Of a DNA stretch of 64,000 bases, positions 43,366-50,960 are shown piece after piece (position 1 is the stretch's first letter; every line of letters starts with the position of its first letter). Below the pieces are notes generated by a model, which was not told where the DNA came from, did no database searches, and was given only the letters and a program-made list of their open reading frames with translations. A program made the translations under genes and the position numbers. The stretch is taken from positions 62,001 through 126,000 of the forward strand of contig DASXSF010000043.1 in NCBI GenBank assembly GCA_036506155.1, given 5' to 3'. The stretch is from DASXRA01 sp036506155 (lineage in GTDB: Bacteria > Actinomycetota > Actinomycetes > Mycobacteriales > Jatrophihabitantaceae).

Positions 43366-44367
43366 TTATCCGAGTGTCGCGACGAGAATCGCCTTGATGG
43401 TGTGCAGGCGGTTCTCGGCCTGGTCGAAGACGATGCTTGTTGCTGAGCTGAACACCTCATCGGTGACCTCGAGCCCATCCATCATGCCGGTGTGCTCCAT
43501 GATCTCCCGGCCGACCGTGGTGTTGAGATCATGGAAGGCAGGCAGGCAATGCATGAATTTCACTCGGGGATTGCCAGTGGCATCGATCAGCGCTCGGTTT
43601 ACTTGGTAGCGCTCGAGCATCCGCACACGGCTCTCCCAGACATCCTTCGCCTCGCCCATCGACACCCATACGTCGGTGTGCACGAAGTCAACGCCGGTAA
43701 CAGCTTGCACAGGATCATCCGTAATGGTGACGCGGGCTCCGGTGCGACGCCCGATTTCGTCGGCGAGGTCCACGATGTCCTTGGGCGGCTGTAGTTCGGC
43801 GGGGCCGGCCAGCCGCACGTCGCTGCCCATCAGCGCACCCATTACGAGCAGCGATCGGCCCATGTTGAAGCGGCAGTCACCCACGAATGCATACGCGATG
43901 TCCTCGTACGCTTTGTAGCTTGCCTCGTGCATGGTGAGGAAGTCCGCGAGCATCTGGGTCGGATGCCATTCGTTGGTGAGCCCGTTGTACACCGGGACGC
44001 CTGCGTGCTCGGCAAGCGCTTCGACGTCGGCCTGCTTGTTGCCGCGGTATTCGATGGCGTCATACATCCGGCCCAGCACGCGCGCGGTATCGGCGATCGA
44101 TTCCTTGTGACCCATCTGGGAACCGGTCGGATCCAGGTACGTCACGTGCGCGCCCTGGTCGAATGCGGCTACCTCGAATGCCGAGCGGGTGCGGGTAGAC
44201 GTCTTCTCGAAGATCAAGGCGATCTCTTTGCCGTCGAGGCGCTTTGACTCCGATCCGGTGTATTTTTCCTGCTTCAGGGCTTGAGAGAGCCGTAGCAGGA
44301 AGCGCAGCTCGCCGGGCTCGAAGTCGATCTCTTTGACGAAGCTGCGGTTCTTCAGATTCAGCGCCAT
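43366..44367 (-). CDS. arcB: Ornithine carbamoyltransferase (catabolic, ADI pathway)
   Basis: Converts citrulline and phosphate to ornithine and carbamoyl phosphate in this context. 333 residues. The carbamoyl-phosphate site STRTRSAFEVAAFDQGAHVTY is at about 56-76, GHKESIADTARVLGRMYDAI and HPTQMLADFLTM follow, DVWVSMGE, and the ornithine-binding FMHCLPAFHD is near the end. It is the usual length. Operon position after arcA and arcC marks it as the catabolic enzyme rather than the biosynthetic argF. Confidence 0.95.
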   Translation of the reverse strand: MALNLKNRSFVKEIDFEPGELRFLLRLSQALKQEKYTGSESKRLDGKEIALIFEKTSTRTRSAFEVAAFDQGAHVTYLDPTGSQMGHKESIADTARVLGRMYDAIEYRGNKQADVEALAEHAGVPVYNGLTNEWHPTQMLADFLTMHEASYKAYEDIAYAFVGDCRFNMGRSLLVMGALMGSDVRLAGPAELQPPKDIVDLADEIGRRTGARVTITDDPVQAVTGVDFVHTDVWVSMGEAKDVWESRVRMLERYQVNRALIDATGNPRVKFMHCLPAFHDLNTTVGREIMEHTGMMDGLEVTDEVFSSATSIVFDQAENRLHTIKAILVATLG

Positions 44368-44384
44368 AGCTTGCTCCTAGCGGC

Positions 44385-45605
44385 TCAGAAGGCGGCTTCG
44401 CGTTCGAGCGGGCACGTCATGCAGTGCGACCCGCCGCGGCCGCGGCCCAACTCGAAACCCTCGATCGTGATGACCTCGATGCCAGCTTTGCGGAGAGCTG
44501 TGTTTGTCCCGACGTTGCGCTCGTAAGCGATTACGACGCCGGGTTCGAGTGCTACCACGTTGTTCCCGTCGTCCCACTGTTCTCGTTCCGCCTCGAACTG
44601 GTCGCCACCAGTTTCGACGATGCGCATCTTCGGCACGCCGAGCGCCTTGGCCATGTGCATCGGCAGCGACCCGATCCGTTCCTCGACCACGAGGTCGTCT
44701 GGGGAATCGCCCGGTCGAATCGCCCAGGTCCGTGCCCCACTTATGACCTGCGGGAACAACGTGACCAGGTCGCGATCGCACATGGTGATCACCGTGTCGA
44801 GGTGCATGTAGCTACGCGACTTCGGCAGGTGGACTGCGAGCACCTGCGTCGCCGAGGCGGCGCGGAACAGGGACCGGGCGATCCATAGCACCGCCTGCGG
44901 CGTTGTACGCTCGCCCATGCCGATCATCACGGTGCCGTTGCCGATCGGCTGGACGTCGCCGCCTTCAACGTGCATGCGTCCCCAGTCCTCGTCCGTACCG
45001 CCCAGCCAGATCGGGAATCTCTCGGCGGCGAACATCGGATGGAAGCGGTATATAGCCTCGACGATCATCGTCTCTGGTTTGCGAGCCGGCTTGGTCATCG
45101 GGTTCAAGGTGACGCCGCCGAAGATCCAGCAGGACGGGTCGCGCTGGAAGAGGAAGTTCGGAAGCGGCGGCAGCAGCATGCTGGTGGGATCAGCCGACTC
45201 CCAGACGAGGCCTATATTCTGCGTGACGTCAGCTTTGGTGATGCCACCGATCAGGAACTCCGCGACCTGCACCGGGTCGGCGGTCTCAACCCACTCACGG
45301 CCGCGCTGCGCTGCGGTAACTCCGACCTGACGCTCGTTGAGGACGTGGTCGGACACCCAGTCCTTGACGCCCGGCTTCACCAACGCCTCGCTGAGTAGCT
45401 GCTCGGCCAGGAATACCTCGATACCGTGCTCGCGCATCACCTCGCAGAACATGTCGTGCTCCGCTTTTGCCCGCTGGACCCACAGGACGTCGTCGAAGAG
45501 CAACTCTTCGGCGTTCGACGGGGTAAGGCGGGCGTGTTCGAGTCCCGGGCGGTGAACCATCACCTTGCGCAGCGTCCCCACCTCGGAATGCACGCCGAAC
45601 GGCAT
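44385..45605 (-). CDS. arcA: Arginine deiminase
   Basis: Hydrolyses arginine to citrulline and ammonia. 406 residues. FGVHSEVGTLRKVMVHRPGLEHARLTPSN at the start, NFLFQRDPSCWI with a substrate-binding Asp, MHVEGGDVQPIGNGTVMIGMGERT, SYMHLDTVITMCD with the catalytic His, and GRGRGGSHCMTCPL with the nucleophile Cys at the end. ATG 45605 is the conserved start; the longer frame is not homologous. It lies between arcC and arcB, 13 and 17 bases away. Confidence 0.96.
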   Translation of the reverse strand: MPFGVHSEVGTLRKVMVHRPGLEHARLTPSNAEELLFDDVLWVQRAKAEHDMFCEVMREHGIEVFLAEQLLSEALVKPGVKDWVSDHVLNERQVGVTAAQRGREWVETADPVQVAEFLIGGITKADVTQNIGLVWESADPTSMLLPPLPNFLFQRDPSCWIFGGVTLNPMTKPARKPETMIVEAIYRFHPMFAAERFPIWLGGTDEDWGRMHVEGGDVQPIGNGTVMIGMGERTTPQAVLWIARSLFRAASATQVLAVHLPKSRSYMHLDTVITMCDRDLVTLFPQVISGARTWAIRPGDSPDDLVVEERIGSLPMHMAKALGVPKMRIVETGGDQFEAEREQWDDGNNVVALEPGVVIAYERNVGTNTALRKAGIEVITIEGFELGRGRGGSHCMTCPLEREAAF

Positions 45606-45618
45606 CGTGATCTCCTCC

Positions 45619-46569
45619 TCAGAGCCCGGATGGGGTGACGTCGACGCCGTCGACGTCGGTCGAGATGCGCGTGCCGGCCGTACCGCCAAGCATTGCGCCG
45701 ATGTCGTTCAGCGCCCCGATCACTGCTGGCTTGCGGGACGCTTTCGTGAACGTGCAGGCGGCCTCGATCTTCGGCAGCATCGATCCCGCCGCGAACTCTG
45801 CGCGGTACTGCTCCATGAGCACATCGGGGTCTGCCTGCCGGATAGCCTGCTGATCTGGTTTCCCGAAGTGCACATACGCGGCCGGTGCATCGGTGGCCAT
45901 GATCAGCATGTCGGCGTCGATGTCGTGCGCCAGCAACGCGCTGGCGTGGTCCTTGTCGATCACCGCCTCGACGCCGGTCAACTCTCGTCCCGGCCGGTAC
46001 GCGGTCGGGATCCCGCCACCGCCGGCGCAGATCACCACACAGCCGCGCTCCAGCAGCCACTGGATCGGGCGGCGTTCGAAGATCCGCTTGGGGGCCGGAG
46101 AGGGGACGACCCGCCGCATGCTTGCGCCGTCCGCCTTGAACGTCCAGCCCCTGTCGGCGGCCAGCTTGCGCGCTTCACTGTCCGCGTAGATGGGCCCGAT
46201 GGGCTTGGTCGGGTCGCCGAATGCCGCATCGTCCGGATCGACCTCGATCATCGTCAACACGGTGGCGAGCGGTTTCTCGAAGGGGAGCCGATTACCCAAC
46301 TCCTGCTCGACGAGGTACCCGATCATGCCCTGGGTCTCTGCGCCGAGCACGTCCAGCGGGGCATCGGCCACCTCTTCGTACGCTGCTTCCTCGAGCGCCA
46401 GCAACCCGATCTGCGGACCGTTTCCGTGCGAGATAACCAACTCATGCTGCTCTGCTATCGGGGCCAGCCGATCGCAGGCAGTGCGTATGTTCGCCCGCTG
46501 ATTTTCGACGGTCATCGGCTGGCCTCTGCGCAGGAGCGCGTTCCCACCGAGCGCGACGACGAGCCTCAT
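45619..46569 (-). CDS. arcC: Carbamate kinase
   Basis: Makes ATP from carbamoyl phosphate and ADP, the energy-yielding step of the ADI pathway. 316 residues. VVALGGNALLRRGQPMT at the N-terminus, VISHGNGPQIGLL, GMIGYLVEQELGN, VVPSPAPKRIFE, VVICAGGGGIPTAY, VIDKDHASALLAHDIDADMLIMATD and AGSMLPKIEAA are all family signatures. ATG 46569 follows AGGAGA. First gene of the operon arcC-arcA-arcB-DUF1269. No arginine/ornithine antiporter gene is adjacent, so one must be elsewhere. Confidence 0.95.
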   Translation of the reverse strand: MRLVVALGGNALLRRGQPMTVENQRANIRTACDRLAPIAEQHELVISHGNGPQIGLLALEEAAYEEVADAPLDVLGAETQGMIGYLVEQELGNRLPFEKPLATVLTMIEVDPDDAAFGDPTKPIGPIYADSEARKLAADRGWTFKADGASMRRVVPSPAPKRIFERRPIQWLLERGCVVICAGGGGIPTAYRPGRELTGVEAVIDKDHASALLAHDIDADMLIMATDAPAAYVHFGKPDQQAIRQADPDVLMEQYRAEFAAGSMLPKIEAACTFTKASRKPAVIGALNDIGAMLGGTAGTRISTDVDGVDVTPSGL

Positions 46570-46669
46570 GCCCAAGTCTCCTGATCCAAACCGATGCACG
46601 CGGCCAGGACGCTGTCGCGCAGTCGCCGCGTCGGTGCCTATCTACGCGGGCGTCAGGGTGGGCGGGCAT

Positions 46670-46685
46670 CACCCGGTGCTGGGTG
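46670..46685. promoter_or_regulatory. CACCC-N6-GGGTG inverted repeat, copy 4
   Basis: CACCC and GGGTG six bases apart (GGTGCT). It lies 101 bases upstream of arcC in the 353-base divergent spacer that also serves the SHOCT membrane gene at 46923. Confidence 0.5.
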
Positions 46686-46817
46686 GATCGCGAACCCGGG
46701 GCGGCAATGTCGGGTAAGCCGCCGTGCGGTTGCCGCAGTAGAGGTCAAACCGACAACGTCGCTGCGGCCACCGATTCGGATGTGTCGTTTCCACGCCGGC
46801 GCGGCACTCGGCAAGTC

Positions 46818-46833
46818 CACCCACGCCGGGGTG
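46818..46833. promoter_or_regulatory. CACCC-N6-GGGTG inverted repeat, copy 5
   Basis: CACCC and GGGTG six bases apart (ACGCCG), 89 bases upstream of the SHOCT membrane gene at 46923. Apart from copies 4 and 5 and a GGAGG at 46909-46913, nothing else is recognisable in the 46570-46922 gap. Confidence 0.5.
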
Positions 46834-46922
46834 GGCTGGGCCACCCTCGCACCACAGACACTGATCAATACGGTCCGCGAAGTGCTGGGCGGCCGCATAC
46901 ACATGCGCGGAGGTGCTAGGCA

Positions 46923-47324
46923 ATGCTCGAAGCGAGTCAGTTCGGCACCGGTCAGGTATTCCTGTCCATGCTGTGGTTCTTTCTGTTCTTCATCTGGATC
47001 TGGCTCCTGATCGTCGTCTTCGGCGATATCTTCCGCAGCGACGACCTGGGCGGCTGGGCCAAGGCGGGATGGACAATCCTCGTGATCGTGTTGCCGTACC
47101 TCGGCGTCTTCATATACCTGATCGCGCGCGGTAAGAAGATGGGCGAGCACGCAGCGGAAGCCGCGGCTCAGCAGGACGCCGCGAGTCGCGAGTACATCCG
47201 CAACGCCGTCCAATCCAACGGCTCAGGCGCAGCCGACGAACTTACCCGCCTCGCCGATCTTCGCGAGCGTGGAGTGATCACTGATGCGGAGTTCCAGCAG
47301 GCAAAGGCCAAGGCCCTCGGCTGA
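46923..47324 (+). CDS. Two-helix membrane protein with C-terminal SHOCT domain
   Basis: 133 residues. Two membrane helices, MLWFFLFFIWIWLLIVVFGD (about 16-35) and AGWTILVIVLPYLGVFIYLIARG (about 48-70), are linked by IFRSDDLGGWAKA, the cytoplasmic loop typical of the PLDc_N (phospholipase D nuclease N-terminal) family. A polar stretch leads to the SHOCT domain DELTRLADLRERGVITDAEFQQAKAKAL. It is very close to the protein at 48048. Function is unknown; membrane-anchored oligomerisation is inferred. Divergent from the ADI operon. Confidence 0.85.
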   Translation: MLEASQFGTGQVFLSMLWFFLFFIWIWLLIVVFGDIFRSDDLGGWAKAGWTILVIVLPYLGVFIYLIARGKKMGEHAAEAAAQQDAASREYIRNAVQSNGSGAADELTRLADLRERGVITDAEFQQAKAKALG

Positions 47325-47573
47325 GGGAGCCGCGCCACGCGCCGCCAGGCGACGTAACCGCAAGTCCGCGCCCCGATCGCTGCCGCGGGTCCTGCCGTGT
47401 TGATCCGCCGGACGTGCTCGACGAGGCCGCCGATCCGGGGCTTTCGCACGCCGGCTTGGAACTTGTGGAAGAGAGCGGTGGATCCGCTGGTGTCAATTCA
47501 CCGTTAGCGGATGATCCGAGTGTGGCCGCTGGCTGCCATCGTCACGGTATAGCTCTCCTATGGAGGAGGGGCC

Positions 47574-47801
47574 GTGAGCAGCAACTACTACGAGGTCAGG
47601 GTTCTCGGCTCCCTCGGTCCTGCCGGCCGTGAAGCGTTCGCGGATCTGGTGGTCGACGTCGAACCGACGTCCACCGTCTTGGCGGGGGACCTCGAGCAGG
47701 CCGAGCTACACGCTCTGCTCGATCGGGTACGTGCGCTGGGCTTGGAGCTTGTCGAGGTCAAGCAGACCCCCCATCTCGGGCCCCGCCCACGACCGACCTA
47801 G
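47574..47801 (+). CDS. Small VRALGLELVEV-family protein, copy 1
   Basis: 75 residues, cytosolic. It begins with a strand (YYEVRVLGSLG), then a helix, then VDVEPTSTVLAGDLEQAELHALLDRVRALGLELVEV, suggesting a small alpha/beta fold. It is about 75% identical to the protein at 56477 over the first 60 residues and clearly related to that at 56811. I do not recognise the family. GTG 47574 has GGAGGAGG upstream. It lies between two SHOCT membrane genes. Confidence 0.75.
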   Translation: MSSNYYEVRVLGSLGPAGREAFADLVVDVEPTSTVLAGDLEQAELHALLDRVRALGLELVEVKQTPHLGPRPRPT

Positions 47802-48047
47802 GGGTGGCCTCGCCGACCACGAGGCGCAAACGCGCAGTGCGGTCCAGTTCCCGGTTTGGGGGGTTTCGCGTGGTCGCGGAACGCGGCGCTCCGCGCGATT
47901 CCTTGCCTTGGCAGTGGCCGCCGGGAAGCCTCGCCTAGATCAGTGCGAGCCGCCGGTTCACCCGCGTGATGTGAGGCCGGTGGGAGTCCAAGCTCCTAGT
48001 TTTGCAGCCGAAGGCTCGATGGGGGCCGTGTCGAGAGGATTGACGTG

Positions 48048-48464
48048 ATGAGTGCCGCGTTGCCGCTAGCCGCATCGCAGAATTATCCGCTGTTGGATGC
48101 GTTCCTCACCATGTTGTGGTTCTTCCTGTGGATCCTGTGGATTTTCCTGCTGATCAGGATCTTCATCGACATCTTCCGCAGCGAGGACATGGGCGGCTGG
48201 GCCAAGGCCGGATGGTCGATCTTCGTGATCATCCTGCCGTTCATAGGGGTGCTGGTCTATCTGATCGCCCGCGGGTCCGGCATGGCCCACCGGGATCAGC
48301 AGCAGGCCATCGCCGCCGATCAGGCCGCGCGCAGCTACATCCAGTCCGCGGCCGGCACCTCGACCAGTGTCGCCGAGGAGGTCACCAAGCTGGCCGCGCT
48401 GCGTGATCAGGGGGCGTTGACCGAGCAGGAATTCGAGACGCAGAAGGCGAAGGTGCTCAGCTAG
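48048..48464 (+). CDS. Two-helix membrane protein with C-terminal SHOCT domain
   Basis: 138 residues, paralogue of the protein at 46923: MLWFFLWILWIFLLIRIFID, IFRSEDMGGWAKAGWSIFV, LPFIGVLVYLIARG and the SHOCT tail EEVTKLAALRDQGALTEQEFETQKAKVL. The loop between the helices is nearly identical. ATG 48048 has GAGAGGA eight bases upstream. The 243-base gap before it shows no clear element. Convergent with the membrane gene at 48532. Confidence 0.85.
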   Translation: MSAALPLAASQNYPLLDAFLTMLWFFLWILWIFLLIRIFIDIFRSEDMGGWAKAGWSIFVIILPFIGVLVYLIARGSGMAHRDQQQAIAADQAARSYIQSAAGTSTSVAEEVTKLAALRDQGALTEQEFETQKAKVLS

Positions 48465-48531
48465 GCCGGGCACCGACGGCCGCGCGTGTTCCGCCGCGAC
48501 GGGGGGCGTGGCGGCACACGGACGGGCACGC

Positions 48532-49032
48532 TCAATGGGAGACGAGGACTTTGAGTAGCACGATCACCAGCCCCACGGCGAGGTTGATTGCGACGCTCGC
48601 GACGGTAGCCAGCAAGCTCAGGCGCTCGAGCCGCGCATAGCTCAGCCCCTCCAGGGCGAGCGTGCCGATGCCGATCCCAAGCGCAATCCATACCGCGGTG
48701 CCTCCGTCGATCACCCCCAACGCGCCCAGCGCGACGGCGGCCATCGGCAACACCGCGGCGAGCGGGATTGCCGATTCGTGGCTGGCCACCCGTCCGAGCT
48801 CCGCCGCGGTGAGCCGCCGCCCGACACGCAGGCTCTCGCCGAGCGCGTCCGAGTACACGTGCGCCAGCCACAACACGAGCACGGTCGCGGCCACGATCAC
48901 TTCCAGCCGCCACAGGTCGCGCAGGTACAGCCTGCCGGCGGCGGTCACCGAGGCGAGCACGACGATGGTGCCGTAGACGGTTCCGGTGATCGTCTCCCGC
49001 GTCCCGACCAGCAGCCTCTTCAGCTGGCTCAT
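48532..49032 (-). CDS. Polytopic membrane protein coupled to the K+ channel
   Basis: 166 residues with about four to five hydrophobic helices (ITGTVYGTIVVLASVTAAG, VIVAATVLVLWLAHVYSDAL, SAIPLAAVLPMAAVALGALGV, AVWIALGIGIGTLALEGLSYA, and a C-terminal one). No family I can name. Its ATG is inside the stop of the K+ channel gene (ATGA), so the two are co-translated and may form a channel with an accessory subunit. Confidence 0.7.
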   Translation of the reverse strand: MSQLKRLLVGTRETITGTVYGTIVVLASVTAAGRLYLRDLWRLEVIVAATVLVLWLAHVYSDALGESLRVGRRLTAAELGRVASHESAIPLAAVLPMAAVALGALGVIDGGTAVWIALGIGIGTLALEGLSYARLERLSLLATVASVAINLAVGLVIVLLKVLVSH

Positions 49033-49769
49033 CCGCTGTCTGCCTCGTTGCGGCGGCGGACTCGACGCTGGGCGGCCCGCTCGCGGCCGATGTTGGCGAC
49101 CAGCACCGCGACGATGGTGACCAGATAAAGCTGACCGAGCAGGGCCTCGAGAACGGCCAGCATCCGTCCCAGGTCGTTGCCGGCCGTCAGGTCGCCGTAT
49201 CCCACCGTGGTCAACGTCAGGAAGCTGAAGTACAGGTAGGACACCGCATCGACCGGACCGTGTTGGGCGAAGAACCCCGCGGACCGGGCGGTGCCGATCA
49301 ACACGTAGACGAACGAGAAGAGCAGCCCTAGCAGCAGATATACCGTCAAGGCACCGGCTACGGTGCGCCCGGTGACCAGGCGGTGCGAGGCCAGCCGAAT
49401 CCCCACCACGACAATCGCCCCCGCGCACAGCAGCGCACCAACCGCCGCGTAGATCAACCGCGGCGTTCTGCCACCGATCAACTGACCCCCGGCCGAGGCC
49501 ACCAAGCACAACGCCGCCAACGCCGTCAGCGGGGCCACCACAGGCCGGGGCGCCCCCGCCGTCCACAACGAAAACACGATGGTCAACGCCAGCAGCCCAC
49601 TAATGACCGGACGGATAACGCTCGATTCGAATGGCGCCAATGTCAGCACGGCCAGGATCAGCACCAGCACAGCGCCGAACTGATCATCGCCCCGCATGCT
49701 TATGGACATGGCAGGCCAGCGCCGGCGACGATCAGATCCCGACTGAGCCGTATCCGGTTGTCGGGGCAT
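49029..49769 (-). CDS. Ion (potassium) channel family protein
   Basis: About 246 residues. Several N-terminal helices are followed by a pore-loop between two helices: VSYLYFSFLTLTTVGYGDLTAGNDLGRMLAVLEALLGQLYLVTIVAVLV. The filter TTVGYGD is that of K+ channels. No RCK or cyclic-nucleotide domain follows. It could start at the ATG at 49709, since neither site has a strong ribosome signal. Coupled to the membrane gene at 48532. Confidence 0.85.
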   Translation of the reverse strand: MPRQPDTAQSGSDRRRRWPAMSISMRGDDQFGAVLVLILAVLTLAPFESSVIRPVISGLLALTIVFSLWTAGAPRPVVAPLTALAALCLVASAGGQLIGGRTPRLIYAAVGALLCAGAIVVVGIRLASHRLVTGRTVAGALTVYLLLGLLFSFVYVLIGTARSAGFFAQHGPVDAVSYLYFSFLTLTTVGYGDLTAGNDLGRMLAVLEALLGQLYLVTIVAVLVANIGRERAAQRRVRRRNEADSG

Positions 49770-49975
49770 GGAACTGCCGGGCGCGGCCCCGGGCGGAGGT
49801 TCCGCGCGCGAGCGGGCAGTGGCTGGTTGACGCGGTCCTGCATGGTGCCTCTAGGGTTTCGTCGCCCCCGGCCATGGCGCCTCACCCTGCGGTGGTGATC
49901 GGTCCTGTCCGGCCGCCCGCGGATTTCATACCCGGTGGGTGAGTCGCCGGCAGCTGCCCGGACACACCCTCGGTT

Positions 49976-50932
49976 GTGGCGACTCGACGCGGTGCCGCGC
50001 GGCCGGGCGCTCAGCCCGAGCGGGAGGACGTGACTGGGCTGCCTGAGGGTGGTCGGTTGACGCGGCTGCGCACGCGCGCGGACCGTGCCGCCGATCAGTA
50101 CCAGCAGCTCGCTCAGCGGCGGCCGTTGCTCGGACTGCCGCTGGTGTTCATCGCCCGGTACACGGCTCGGCAGGGCTTGCTGCTGGCCAGCGCCTGCGCC
50201 TTCCGGATGTTTCTCTGGCTGATGCCGCTAGCCCTGCTGCTCGCGGGCCTGCTCGCAGGTGTCGCCGGCAGCGCCTCGAGCATCGAATCAGCGAGCAAGG
50301 CCGCGGGGGTCACCGGTACGGCAAGCCATCAGATCGCCATGGCGCTCCACGCCGGACACAAGTCCTGGTGGGTGGCGGTGGTCGTCGGGGCCGCCTTGTT
50401 CCTGTGGACGACACGCACGCTGTTGCGCAGCCTCGCCCTCGTGAACGCGCATGTGTGGGAGGCGCCGCCGCCAAAGCTGCAGCAAAAGGACGTGCTGCTC
50501 ACCACGCTCGTATTCGCCGGCGGATGGCTGCTGATCATCATCGCTGCGGTCCTGACGGTCCGTCTGGATCGCCTCATACCTGCGGGCCTGCTGCTCACAG
50601 TTGTCGTCCAGACGGCCGCGGTCGCCGCGGTCTGGATGGTGATCTGCCTTCGCCTACCGGATCGGCGCACCAGCTGGGTCGACCTGCTACCCGGCTGCGT
50701 GCTATTCGGGTTCGGACTAGCAGTCCTGCACGCCGTCAGCCGCATCTACATACCGCGCAGAGTGCAGCACTCCTCAGAACTCTATGGGAACCTCGGCGTA
50801 GCGGCCGTCATCCTTACCTGGCTCCTGCTCTTCGGCCAACTCGTCGTCGCCGCCGCCCTCTCCAACGCCGTCTGGAGCGAATATCGCACCGGGGGCCGCC
50901 GTACGGCGGCGGCAACCTCGGCGCAAGGCTAA
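49976..50932 (+). CDS. YihY/BrkB family membrane protein
   Basis: 318 residues with about six hydrophobic helices and family features: an N-terminal amphipathic part, ACAFRMFLWLMPLALLLAGLL, LFLWTTRTLLRSLALVNAHVWE, LPGCVLFGFGLAVLHAVSRIYIPRRV and ELYGNLGVAAVILTWLLLFGQLVVAAALSNAVW. Family function is unsettled (once called ribonuclease BN in error). GTG start. Divergent from the K+ channel, convergent with the LuxR regulator. Confidence 0.85.
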   Translation: MATRRGAARPGAQPEREDVTGLPEGGRLTRLRTRADRAADQYQQLAQRRPLLGLPLVFIARYTARQGLLLASACAFRMFLWLMPLALLLAGLLAGVAGSASSIESASKAAGVTGTASHQIAMALHAGHKSWWVAVVVGAALFLWTTRTLLRSLALVNAHVWEAPPPKLQQKDVLLTTLVFAGGWLLIIIAAVLTVRLDRLIPAGLLLTVVVQTAAVAAVWMVICLRLPDRRTSWVDLLPGCVLFGFGLAVLHAVSRIYIPRRVQHSSELYGNLGVAAVILTWLLLFGQLVVAAALSNAVWSEYRTGGRRTAAATSAQG

Positions 50933-50960
50933 ACCGACGCCGCGATGTGTAGAAGGCAGG

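Noticed and set aside
46594..47010. Open frame across the arcC/SHOCT spacer
   Set aside because: No ribosome site or protein-like pattern; it overlaps the real gene at 46923 in another frame.
49921..49945. ACCC-GGT-GGGT element before the BrkB gene
   Set aside because: Spacing between the arms is three, not six, so I did not count it with the island element.
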